A stretch of 64,000 nt of DNA from contig NZ_RCUW01000001.1 of the NCBI RefSeq assembly GCF_003667525.1, positions 186,001-250,000 of the forward strand, in the 5' to 3' direction. Below the pieces are notes generated by a model. The model was given only the letters and a program-made list of their open reading frames with translations. It did not search any database and had not been told where the DNA came from. Below are positions 16,685-24,229 of this stretch, in pieces. This stretch comes from Mycetocola_B reblochoni. Its GTDB lineage: Bacteria > Actinomycetota > Actinomycetes > Actinomycetales > Microbacteriaceae. Every line of letters begins with the position of its first letter. The stretch's first letter is position 1. The position numbers were made by a program, and so were the translations under genes.

Positions 16685-17815
16685 CTACTCGCCGCCGGGC
16701 TCGAGGGTGACCTCGATCGGGCTGTAGTCCGCGCCGGTCACGTCGACGTCCTCGCCCTCCAGCTCGCTGAGCGCCTGCTCGATGTACTCGTTGCTGAACG
16801 CCGTCTCCGGCGGGTCGGCGGTGATGAGCGGGCCGTTCTCGTTGCTCGTCTTCAGCGCCAGGTCGACGGTCTGGTCCCAGGCGTCCTGCTGGATGACGCC
16901 GATGCGGTCGCCGGAGGGCCAGATGAGCTTGTTCGTCTCGTTCGCCATCCACAGCTGGTGGGAGGCGCCGAGGGTGGAGCCGGCCTCGGTGACGATGCCG
17001 GGGATCTCCTCGACGTTGTCCCTGGCGTAGACCCAGCCCTTGACGCTGGCCTTGAGGAACTTCACCGTGGTCTCCGCGTAGTCGGAGTCGGCGTCGGCGA
17101 GCCGTTCGGCGTCCGCCCAGATGGCGTCCTGGAGCATGCTCGTGCCCTCGTCGTTCCAGTTGATGACGGAGAAGTCCTCCGGCGTGTACAGCTCGCCCGT
17201 GTCCGGGTTCGTCGTCTCCAGCAGCTGGGCGTACTCGTTGTAGGTCATGGCCTGGGCGGCGTCGATCTCGCCGGAGAGCAGCCCCTCCATGTCGAAGGCC
17301 TGGGTGACGATGTCCGGGTCGGTGATACCCGCCTTGTTCAGGCCGGCGTACAGCTCCCACTCGTTGCCGTAGCCCCAGGAGCCGATCGTCTTGCCCTCGA
17401 GGTCCTCCGGCGTGGTGATACCGGAGTCGGCGAAGGCGACCTGCAGCGTGGCGCTCCGCTCGAAGATCTGGGCGACGTTGGTGATGTTGGCGCCCTGCTC
17501 GATGGAGCCGAGCACCTTGGGCACCCAGGCGATGGCGTAGTCGACGTCCCCGGCGGCGAGCGCGTCCTGCGGCACGATGTCGCCTCCGCTGGGGATGATC
17601 TCGACGTCGAGGCCCTCGTCCTCGTAGTAGCCCTGGTCGAGGGCCGCGTAGTAGCCGGCGAACTGCGACTGGGTGAGCCACTGGAGCTGGAGCTTGACGG
17701 GGGTCAGCTCGCTGTCACCGGACGCCTCGGGCTCGGAGCCGGAGGAGCTGCAGCCGGACAGGAGGAGGGCGGTGGCGAGGACGGCGCCGATGGCGCCTGC
17801 TTTTTTGCTGTGCAT
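16685..17815 (-). CDS. Substrate-binding lipoprotein, NMT1/THI5-like (ThiY/RibY group)
   Basis: The 376-residue protein has a lipoprotein signal (AVLATALLLSGC, lipid-bearing Cys near residue 21) and a Ser/Glu-rich linker. The binding domain matches the NMT1/THI5 family: LQLQWLTQSQFAGYYAALDQGYYEDEGLDV, then WGYGNEWELYAGLNKAG, AMTYNEYAQLLE and NWNDEGTSMLQD. Relatives bind thiamine-pyrimidine or riboflavin-type heterocycles. In this operon a pyrimidine or hydantoin ring is the likely ligand. The ATG at 17815 with AAGGA 11 bases upstream is preferred; an in-frame GTG at 17824 is nearly on top of that site. Confidence 0.9.
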   Translation of the reverse strand: MHSKKAGAIGAVLATALLLSGCSSSGSEPEASGDSELTPVKLQLQWLTQSQFAGYYAALDQGYYEDEGLDVEIIPSGGDIVPQDALAAGDVDYAIAWVPKVLGSIEQGANITNVAQIFERSATLQVAFADSGITTPEDLEGKTIGSWGYGNEWELYAGLNKAGITDPDIVTQAFDMEGLLSGEIDAAQAMTYNEYAQLLETTNPDTGELYTPEDFSVINWNDEGTSMLQDAIWADAERLADADSDYAETTVKFLKASVKGWVYARDNVEEIPGIVTEAGSTLGASHQLWMANETNKLIWPSGDRIGVIQQDAWDQTVDLALKTSNENGPLITADPPETAFSNEYIEQALSELEGEDVDVTGADYSPIEVTLEPGGE

Positions 17816-18041
17816 CGTGGTCACGTTCCTTTCGGTGGGGCCGCGGACGGTGTCCGTCGTGGTCGGCCGTGGAGCGAATCGGATGGAGCGGTGGAGTGGT
17901 GCGGGGTGATGCAGGGTGGTGCGGGGTGGTGCGGGTCATGCGGGGTGGTGCGGTGCGGGTCGGTGGAGCGGGTCGGTGGGCGGAACGCGGCGCCGGCGAG
18001 CGGGCGCCGGACCGGGAGGGGCCGGGTCGAGGCCGGACCGC
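17816..18041. repeat. Intergenic tandem repeat between ABC permease and binding-protein genes
   Basis: This 226-bp gap within the operon contains about five imperfect tandem copies of a 10-bp unit, GGTGCGGGGT on the + strand (clearest at 17898-17937). In the mRNA it becomes an unstructured C-rich tract (ACCCCGCACC units). Such a tract could slow ribosomes, bind Rho, or simply be slippage-prone. No coding sequence or promoter was recognised in it apart from the AAGGA used by the next gene. Confidence 0.5.
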
Positions 18042-18857
18042 TCAGGGGGAGGGACGGTGCCGGGACACGACGCGCTCCAGCGCGAGCGTGACGAGGTAGA
18101 ACGCCAGTCCGGTCACGATCGCCCCCAGCACGAAGGCCCAGGCCTGCGCGTAGTTGCTTCCGGAGGCGGCCGTGGTGATCTGCGATCCGATGCCGGTCTT
18201 CGGCCCGCCGAAGTACTCGGACACGAGCGCGGAGATCACGGCGAGGGAGGACGCCTGGCGCAGGCCGGTGAACACGAACGGCAGGGCCGTCGGAACCGTC
18301 ACGGTGCGCACGGCGCGCCATCCGGTGATGTTCAGGGCCCGCAGCAGCTCCCGGTGCACGGGGCTCACCTGGCGCAGGCCGCGGAGGGCGTTGACGAACA
18401 CGGGCACGAACACGGCGATCGCGACGACGATCACGCGCCCCGTCTCCGAGCTGGAGCCGAACATGATGTAGAACACCGGGGCGACGGCGGCGATCGGCAC
18501 GACGGCGAGGGCGACGACCACCGGCGCGAGCATGCCGTCGACGACCCGGGCGCCGGAGGCCGCGATGGCCAGGAGCACGGCAACGACGGCGGAGATCACC
18601 AGGCCGAGGAGCGCGTTCGTGCCCGTTGCGACGCTCGCCTCGACGATCTGCGGGGTCAGCCGGGCGAACTCCGCGCCGATCGCCGACGGCGCCGGCAGCA
18701 GGAACGCGGGGATCTCCAACGCCCTGACGGCCAGCTCCCACAGCAGCAGGGCCACGACGACGAGGACGAGCGGGGGCAGCGCGGACGCCAGCGCGGGCGG
18801 GAGTCCCCGCCGCCGCGCGACGACGGGAGCGGAGGGGACCGCGGTCGCGGCCGTCAT
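18042..18857 (-). CDS. ABC transporter permease (SsuC/ThiX-like)
   Basis: The 271-residue inner-membrane permease has about six hydrophobic helices. The binding-protein-dependent transport signature (EAA-type loop) lies around residues 150-190 (ALRGLRQVSPVHRELLRALNITGWRAVRTVTVPTALP written in parts). It pairs with the second permease at 19699-20607 to form the channel, powered by the ATPase between them. Its start overlaps the ATPase stop by 4 bp (18854-18857), a sign of coupled translation. Confidence 0.9.
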   Translation of the reverse strand: MTAATAVPSAPVVARRRGLPPALASALPPLVLVVVALLLWELAVRALEIPAFLLPAPSAIGAEFARLTPQIVEASVATGTNALLGLVISAVVAVLLAIAASGARVVDGMLAPVVVALAVVPIAAVAPVFYIMFGSSSETGRVIVVAIAVFVPVFVNALRGLRQVSPVHRELLRALNITGWRAVRTVTVPTALPFVFTGLRQASSLAVISALVSEYFGGPKTGIGSQITTAASGSNYAQAWAFVLGAIVTGLAFYLVTLALERVVSRHRPSP

Positions 18858-19702
18858 CGGTTCTCCACCCCCTGGCCCGCGGCGGCGCCGTCGTGCAGCG
18901 CCTCCCGCACGGCGGTGACCCCGCGGAAGAACGCGGCGTCGTCCCTGACGGCGTCGGAGCCGACCGGGGCGCCTGCGCGCTCCATGACGACGACCTCCTT
19001 CACCCGCCCCGGCCGCGGCGACATCACCACGACCCGGTGCGAGAGGAACACCGCCTCGGGGATCGAGTGGGTGACGAAGACGACGGCGGCCCCCGTCTCG
19101 CCGCAGATCCGCAGCAGCTCGGACTGCATCCGCTCCCTCGTCATCTCGTCGAGGGCGCCGAACGGCTCGTCCATGAGCAGCAGCTTCGGGTTGCGCGCCA
19201 GCGAGCGGGCGATGGCGACGCGCTGCTGCATGCCGCCGGAGAGCTGGTCGGGGTAGCGGTCGGCGAAGTCGCCCAGGCCGACGAGCTCGATGAGCTCGCG
19301 GACCCGCGCGGCGACGTCCAGCCCGCGCTCGCGGTGCATCTGCAGCGGCAGCGCGATGTTCTGGCTCACCGTCCTCCAGGGCAGCAGACCGGCCTGCTGG
19401 AACGCGATGCCGTAGTCCTGGTCGAGCCTGGCCCTCCTCGCCGTCTTGCCGAACACGCTCACGCTGCCGGCGTCCGGCTGGTCCAGGTCGGCGATCTGGC
19501 GCAGCAGGGTGCTCTTGCCGCAGCCGGACGGGCCGATGAGCGAGACGAACTCGCCCGCGTGCACCGTGAGGCTGACGTCGCTGAGCGCGACGACGTCGGC
19601 CGCGCCCCGCTTGCGAGCGGAGAAGATGCGGGTGACCCCGTCGACGGAGACGGCGTCCGTCGTGGTGTCGAGCCGTTCGGGGGTGTCGATGATGATGGTC
19701 AT
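18854..19702 (-). CDS. ABC transporter ATP-binding protein (SsuB/ThiZ-like)
   Basis: The 282-residue ATPase has Walker A GPSGCGKST near residue 55, a Q-loop (FQQAGLLPW), the LSGGMQQR signature, Walker B LLLMDEPFGALD and the H-loop (THSIPEA). The sequence is typical of the nitrate/sulfonate/taurine/pyrimidine importer group. The ATG at 19702 overlaps the upstream permease stop. Together with the two permeases and the lipoprotein it makes a complete type I importer. Confidence 0.93.
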   Translation of the reverse strand: MTIIIDTPERLDTTTDAVSVDGVTRIFSARKRGAADVVALSDVSLTVHAGEFVSLIGPSGCGKSTLLRQIADLDQPDAGSVSVFGKTARRARLDQDYGIAFQQAGLLPWRTVSQNIALPLQMHRERGLDVAARVRELIELVGLGDFADRYPDQLSGGMQQRVAIARSLARNPKLLLMDEPFGALDEMTRERMQSELLRICGETGAAVVFVTHSIPEAVFLSHRVVVMSPRPGRVKEVVVMERAGAPVGSDAVRDDAAFFRGVTAVREALHDGAAAGQGVENR

Positions 19703-20607
19703 GATGCGAGCTCCGTTCGACGGAATCGGTTCAGGGGAAGGCCGGCGAGGGCGACGAGGCCCGCGACGACGAGGCCGAGCAGCAGCGCTCCGGTGATGGG
19801 TGCCCAGACCTTGGCCGGGTCGGAGGAGACGAAGCCGGCGAACTCCATGATCATCCGGCCGATGCCCCCCGGAAGGCCCACCGATACCTCGGCCACGACG
19901 GTGCCGACGACGGCGCTCGCGCCCGCCAGCTTGAGCGCGGGGACGAGGTACGGCACGGCGGCCGGGAGCCGCAGCCGCACGAGCGTCGACCACCAGCCGG
20001 AGGCCAGCGAGTCCATCAGCTCCACGTCGACCGCGCTCGGCGACTGCAGGCCGCGCAGCATCCCGACCGCGATGGGGAAGAACGCCAGGTACGCGGCGAT
20101 GACGGCGACCGACATCCAGTTCTGCCACTCGAACTCGCCGATCTCGATGCGCGCCCCCCAGCTGCGCACGAGCGGCGCCAGCGCGATCAGCGGAACCGTC
20201 TGGGACAGGATGACCAGGGGCAGCACAGCCGACTCCACGATCCGCACCCGCTGCATGGCCACGGCGAGCACGGTGCCGACGACGAGCCCGATCGCGAGCC
20301 CGCACAGGGCGATGCCGAGGCTCAGGCTCGCGGCCTGCACGACGGCGAGCCACAGCGGCGTGTCCGCGGCGGAGGAGGACACCGGCTCGAGCAGCCGGAC
20401 GAGCATGTCGATCAGGTGGGGCATCGCCACGTCGTCCGTGCGCGGCAGCACCATGACCCCGCTGCCCCGCTCCCCCTCGACCGCCCCGATCCGCAGCCCC
20501 TCCGCGGGGCCGAGCGCCTTGTACCCCTCCCAGAGCACCGCGAGGAGCGCGACCCCGGCGATGCCGGTGGCGGAGGAGAACAGCAGGGAGCGGCTGCGCG
20601 TGCTCAT
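19699..20607 (-). CDS. ABC transporter permease (second subunit)
   Basis: This 302-residue permease differs from its partner in having a periplasmic-side loop (residues about 30-75) before the transport domain. Hydrophobic helices run from residue 85 on. The EAA-type loop is recognisable (MDSLASGWWSTLVRLRLPAAVP). Having two different permeases is usual for some pyrimidine importers of this family. Overlaps of 4 bp join it to the ATPase downstream and the LLM gene upstream. Confidence 0.9.
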   Translation of the reverse strand: MSTRSRSLLFSSATGIAGVALLAVLWEGYKALGPAEGLRIGAVEGERGSGVMVLPRTDDVAMPHLIDMLVRLLEPVSSSAADTPLWLAVVQAASLSLGIALCGLAIGLVVGTVLAVAMQRVRIVESAVLPLVILSQTVPLIALAPLVRSWGARIEIGEFEWQNWMSVAVIAAYLAFFPIAVGMLRGLQSPSAVDVELMDSLASGWWSTLVRLRLPAAVPYLVPALKLAGASAVVGTVVAEVSVGLPGGIGRMIMEFAGFVSSDPAKVWAPITGALLLGLVVAGLVALAGLPLNRFRRTELAS

Positions 20608-21620
20608 GACGTCGCCAGAACGGTGTCCCTGAGCGCGGGGATGACGCGCTCGCCGTAGACGCGGAGGGTCTCCTCCTTGTTGTCGTGCTGCAGGTACCCG
20701 GCGAACTGGGTGACGCCGAGCTCCTTCAGCCGCTCCAGCTTCTCGATGTGCTGCTCGGCGGTCCCCAGCAGGCAGAAGCGGTCCACGATCTCGTCGGGGA
20801 CGAAGGAGGTGTGGCTGTTCCCCGCCCGGCCGTGCTCGTTGTAGTCGTAGCCGGTGCGGCCGGCGATGTAGTCGGTGAGCGCCTGCGGGACCGCCCCGTC
20901 CGTGCCGTAGCGCTCCACGATGTCGGCGATGTGGTTGCCGACCATGCCGCCGAACCAGCGGCACTGCTCGCGCATGTGCTCCCAGTCCTCGCCCACGTAC
21001 ATCGGGGCGGCGACGCAGAACTGCAGCGACTCGGGGTCCCGTCCGGCACGCTCGGCGGCCTCCTTGACGGCCCCGATCATCCACGCCGCGATGTCCGGGT
21101 CGGCCAGCTGCAGGATGAAGCCGTCGGCGACCTCGCCGGTCAGTGCCAGCGCGCGCGGGCCGTACGCGGCGACCCACACCTCCAGCTCGCTGCCGTGCGA
21201 CCACGGGAACCGGATCGTCGAGCCGTTGTGCTCGACGGCCCTGGAGTTGCCCAGCTCGCGGATCACGTGCACCGACTCGCGCAGCGTCGCCAGGGTCGTC
21301 GGCTTGCCGTTGAGCGTACGCACGGCCGAGTCGCCCCTGCCGATCCCGCAGACGGTGCGGTTGCCGTACATCTCGTTGAGGGTGGCGAAGATCGACGCCG
21401 TGACGGTCCAGTCGCGCGTCGCCGGGTTGGTGACGAAGGGGCCGACCTTGACCTTGCGGGTCTCGGCGAGGATCTGGCTGTGGACGACGTAGGGCTCGAG
21501 CCACAGCAGGTGCGAGTCGAACGTCCAGACGTAGTCGAAGCCGTGCTCCTCGGCCTTCTTCGCCAGCGCGACCGTGCGCTGCGCGGGCGGGTCGATCTGC
21601 AGTACTGCTCCGAAATCCAT
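20604..21620 (-). CDS. LLM-class oxidoreductase (TIGR03842, CPS_4043-like)
   Basis: The 338-residue luciferase-like TIM barrel starts MDFGAVLQIDPPAQRTVALAK. It contains TFDSHLLWLEPYVVHSQ, GRGDSAVRTLNGKP and FVPDEIVDRFCLLGT, all characteristic of the TIGR03842 group, whose members are annotated as F420- or flavin-dependent without a known reaction. It sits between dihydropyrimidinase and the importer, so it should act on the same substrate. No dihydropyrimidine dehydrogenase is present, and reduction of the pyrimidine 5,6 double bond is the missing step. I infer this as its possible role. AAGGAG lies five bases before the ATG at 21620. Confidence 0.88.
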   Translation of the reverse strand: MDFGAVLQIDPPAQRTVALAKKAEEHGFDYVWTFDSHLLWLEPYVVHSQILAETRKVKVGPFVTNPATRDWTVTASIFATLNEMYGNRTVCGIGRGDSAVRTLNGKPTTLATLRESVHVIRELGNSRAVEHNGSTIRFPWSHGSELEVWVAAYGPRALALTGEVADGFILQLADPDIAAWMIGAVKEAAERAGRDPESLQFCVAAPMYVGEDWEHMREQCRWFGGMVGNHIADIVERYGTDGAVPQALTDYIAGRTGYDYNEHGRAGNSHTSFVPDEIVDRFCLLGTAEQHIEKLERLKELGVTQFAGYLQHDNKEETLRVYGERVIPALRDTVLATS

Positions 21621-21664
21621 GGTGTCTCCTTGTGCGTGGGTCGCGTGGGCTGGCGGTGTGCGGG

Positions 21665-23083
21665 TCAGACGAGGTACTGGCTGAGTCCCCTGCGGACGAA
21701 GCGGCCGTCGCCGGCCGAGCCGAGGTAGCGGTCGCCGTCGACGATGACCCGGCCGCGCGAGATCACCGTGTCGACGTGGCCGTCGATCTCGAAGCCCTCC
21801 CACGCGGAGTGGTCCATGTTCATGTGGTGGGTCTTGCCCAGGCCGATCGAGGTGTGGCCGTTCGGGTCGTAGACGACGACGTCGGCGTCGGCGCCCGGCT
21901 GGATGACGCCCTTCTGGCCGTAGATGCCGAACATGCGCGCCGGGGTGGTGCTGGTCAGCTCCACCCAGCGCTCGAGCGTGATCTCACCCGTGACGACGCC
22001 CTGGTACATGAGGTCCATGCGGTGCTCGACGGAGCCGATGCCGTTGGGGATCTTGCGGAAGTCGCCGACCCCCAGCTCCTTCTGGCCGCTCATGCAGAAC
22101 GGGCAGTGGTCGGTGGCCACCATCTGCACGTCGTTGGTGCGCAGCGCCCGCCACATGTGCTCCTGGTGGTGCTCGTGCTTGGAGCGCAGCGGCGTCGAGC
22201 ACACCCACTTGGCCCCCTCGAAGCCGGGGGCTCCGAGCTGGTCCTCGAGCGAGAGGTACAGGTACTGCGGACAGGTCTCGCCGAACACGTTCTGCCCGGC
22301 GTCGCGTGCCGTCGCGAGCTGGGCGACGGCCTGCTTCGCGCTGACGTGGACGACGTACAGCGGAGCACCGGTCAGGTTGGCGAGCATGATCGCCCTGTGC
22401 GTGGCCTCCTCCTCCGCCTGCCAGGCGCGGGCGATGCCGTGGTAGTAGGGGCCCGTCTTGCCCGCCTCGACGAGCTGCTCGGCGAGCACGTCGATGACGG
22501 GGCCGTTCTCGGCGTGCATCATCGTCATCAGGCCCAGGTCGGCCGCCCGCTGCATGGCCCGGAGGATCTGCGCGTCGTCGCTGTAGAAGACGCCGGGGTA
22601 GGCCATGAACATCTTGTAGCTGGTGATGCCCTCGTCGGCGAGGCTGCCGAGCGCCTGCAACGAGTCCTCGGTGACGTGGCCGATGATCTGGTGGAACGCG
22701 TAGTCGACGGCGCACACCCCCGCGGCCTTGTCGTGCCAGGCGGCGAGCGCGTCCATGACCCGCTCCCCGTGCTTCTGCACGGCGAAGTCGATGATCGTCG
22801 TCGTGCCGCCCCAGGCGGCCGCCCGGGTGCCGGTCTCGAAGGTGTCGCTGGCCTCGGTGCCGCCGAAGGGCATCTGCATGTGGGTGTGCGCGTCGATTCC
22901 GCCGGGGATGACGTACTTGCCCGCGGCGTCGATCACCCGGTCGACGCTCGCGCTCAGCTCGCTGCCGAGCAGCTGCGACCCCGGCGCGAGCAGCGCCTGG
23001 ATGCGCTCGCCGTCGATGAGCACGTCGGCGACGACGCGGCCCGTCGCGCTGACGACCGTTCCGTTGGTGATGAGCGTCTTCAT
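21665..23083 (-). CDS. hydA: Dihydropyrimidinase / hydantoinase
   Basis: The enzyme hydrolyses the dihydropyrimidine ring to an N-carbamoyl beta-amino acid, or a hydantoin to a carbamoyl amino acid. The 472-residue amidohydrolase shows the binuclear Zn site: His66 and His68 (DAHTHMQMPFGG), carbamylated Lys157 (SYKMFMAY), MMHAENG, VVHVS and the late Asp in ATDHCPF. This layout is that of the dihydropyrimidinase branch. The length is normal. It lies 102 bp after the nitrilase-type gene and 44 bp before the LLM gene on the same strand. Confidence 0.93.
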   Translation of the reverse strand: MKTLITNGTVVSATGRVVADVLIDGERIQALLAPGSQLLGSELSASVDRVIDAAGKYVIPGGIDAHTHMQMPFGGTEASDTFETGTRAAAWGGTTTIIDFAVQKHGERVMDALAAWHDKAAGVCAVDYAFHQIIGHVTEDSLQALGSLADEGITSYKMFMAYPGVFYSDDAQILRAMQRAADLGLMTMMHAENGPVIDVLAEQLVEAGKTGPYYHGIARAWQAEEEATHRAIMLANLTGAPLYVVHVSAKQAVAQLATARDAGQNVFGETCPQYLYLSLEDQLGAPGFEGAKWVCSTPLRSKHEHHQEHMWRALRTNDVQMVATDHCPFCMSGQKELGVGDFRKIPNGIGSVEHRMDLMYQGVVTGEITLERWVELTSTTPARMFGIYGQKGVIQPGADADVVVYDPNGHTSIGLGKTHHMNMDHSAWEGFEIDGHVDTVISRGRVIVDGDRYLGSAGDGRFVRRGLSQYLV

Positions 23084-23185
23084 GGGTGGTCTCCTGTCGT
23101 TCCTCGTCGTTCCGCCTGGCGTCGTCGGGCGCGGGCGTCGGGCCTGGCGGTGGCCGGGGAGCGCGGGGCTCCCCGGCCGCTGCCG

Positions 23186-24034
23186 TCAGGGGCGCGGGAT
23201 CGCCGTGTAGGTGTCGGGGCGGCGGTCCCGGAAGAACTGCCAGTCGTCGCGGGCCTCGCGCACCAGGTCGAGGTCGAGGTCGCGGATGACGACCTCCTCG
23301 TCCTCGCCGCTGGCGTAGCCGCCGACGATGGTGCCCCTCGGGTCGGCGAACTGGCTGTTGCCGTAGAAGGTGACCGCCTCGTCGCCGTACTCGTTGTCCT
23401 CGCGGCCGACGCGGTTGGGTGCGGCGACGAAGTAGCCGTTCGCGGCGGCGGCGGCCGGCTGCTCGAGCTCCCACAGCCGGTTGGACAGGCCGGGCTTGGT
23501 GGCGTTGGGGTTGAACACGATCTGGGCCCCGTTGAGGGCGAGCTCGCGCCACCCCTCGGGGAAGTGCCGGTCGTAGCAGATGTACACGCCGATGGGTCCG
23601 ACGGCCGTCTGGAAGACGGGGTAGCCGAGGTTGCCTGGCCGGAAGTAGAACTTCTCCCAGAAGCGCTCGACGTGGGGGATGTGGTTCTTGCGGTAGCTGC
23701 CGAGAACGGTGCCGTCGCTGTCGACGACGACGGCGGTGTTGTAGTACACCCCTGGCTGGTCCTCCTCGTAGATCGGCAGCACGGTGACGAGGCCGAGCTC
23801 CTTGGCCAGCGCGGCGAAGCGGGTGACGATGGGGCCGTCGACGGGCTCGGCGTAGGCGTAGTACTTCTTGTCCTGGGTGATGCCGAAGTAGGGGCCGTAG
23901 AACAGCTCCTGGAAGCAGATCACCTGGGCGCCGTTCTCCGCGGCGGTCCGCATGAACTGCTCGTGCTTGTCGAGCATGGACTCCTTGTCCCCCGTCCAGG
24001 TCGTCTGGGTGATCGCGGCTCTGATGACGGTCAT
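23186..24034 (-). CDS. Nitrilase-superfamily amidohydrolase (beta-ureidopropionase type)
   Basis: The 282-residue protein has the Glu-Lys-Cys triad: Glu43 (CFQELFYGPYFG), Lys116 (YRKNHIP) and Cys153 (YICYDRHFPE). FRPGNLGYPVFQT and NATKPGLSNRLWELEQPAAAAANGYFV (written in parts) match N-carbamoyl-beta-alanine amidohydrolases of the nitrilase type. It would release beta-alanine, CO2 and ammonia from the dihydropyrimidinase product. The start at 24034 is set by AGGAGG four bases upstream. It is the first gene of the nine-gene run. Confidence 0.92.
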   Translation of the reverse strand: MTVIRAAITQTTWTGDKESMLDKHEQFMRTAAENGAQVICFQELFYGPYFGITQDKKYYAYAEPVDGPIVTRFAALAKELGLVTVLPIYEEDQPGVYYNTAVVVDSDGTVLGSYRKNHIPHVERFWEKFYFRPGNLGYPVFQTAVGPIGVYICYDRHFPEGWRELALNGAQIVFNPNATKPGLSNRLWELEQPAAAAANGYFVAAPNRVGREDNEYGDEAVTFYGNSQFADPRGTIVGGYASGEDEEVVIRDLDLDLVREARDDWQFFRDRRPDTYTAIPRP

Positions 24035-24159
24035 TCGTCCTCCTGTTGGCGGGTGTCTGGCGAGGTACTTTTTGTTATCTTTTGGCGTAAACATTTCTCT
24101 GTCGTTTCCCCGCGTGACGCAGACGTAAATTCGTCGGACCGATCGGAGGATTCGACGCG
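24035..24159 (-). promoter_or_regulatory. AT-rich promoter region of the pyrimidine operon
   Basis: About 100 bp with far lower GC than its surroundings lies between the terminator at 24160 and the nitrilase start. It contains runs such as AAAAGATAACAAAAAG (minus strand) and an imperfect palindrome ACGAATTTACGT (24123-24134). No single -35/-10 pair stands out. The composition and position make it the likely promoter and operator for the whole run. No regulator gene is attached to this operon. Confidence 0.5.
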
Positions 24160-24196
24160 AAACGGCGCCGGGCGGTAAACCGTCCCGGCGCCGTTT
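24160..24196. terminator. Strong hairpin terminator
   Basis: AAACGGCGCCGGG at 24160-24172 pairs perfectly over 13 bp with CCCGGCGCCGTTT at 24184-24196. The T-rich end gives it a proper terminator look in either direction. The loop itself contains a smaller inverted repeat, CGGTAAACCG. It ends the amidohydrolase transcript before the pyrimidine operon promoter. Confidence 0.8.
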
Positions 24197-24229
24197 GCGC
24201 TTGATCGTCGTCGCCGACGCTCCCGCCCG

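Noticed and set aside
17898..17990. CRISPR-like repeat array
   Set aside because: Units are 10 bp, contiguous and imperfect, with no spacers and no cas genes.
18042..20607. Taurine or alkanesulfonate importer
   Set aside because: The binding protein matches the ThiY/RibY-like NMT1 group and the operon encodes pyrimidine-type enzymes, although the ATPase and permeases alone would fit either.
14261..24034. Rut pathway (oxidative pyrimidine ring opening)
   Set aside because: RutA-C partners are absent, while dihydropyrimidinase is present; the LLM gene is of the TIGR03842 type rather than RutA-like.
24060..24105. GlnR box in front of the pyrimidine operon
   Set aside because: TTTAC and GATAAC-like pieces are present but the spacing does not fit the paired GlnR consensus.
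21632..24178. Long plus-strand open frame opposite dihydropyrimidinase and nitrilase genes
   Set aside because: Shadow of two well-supported minus genes; the peptide is Val/Asp/Gly repeats without a fold.
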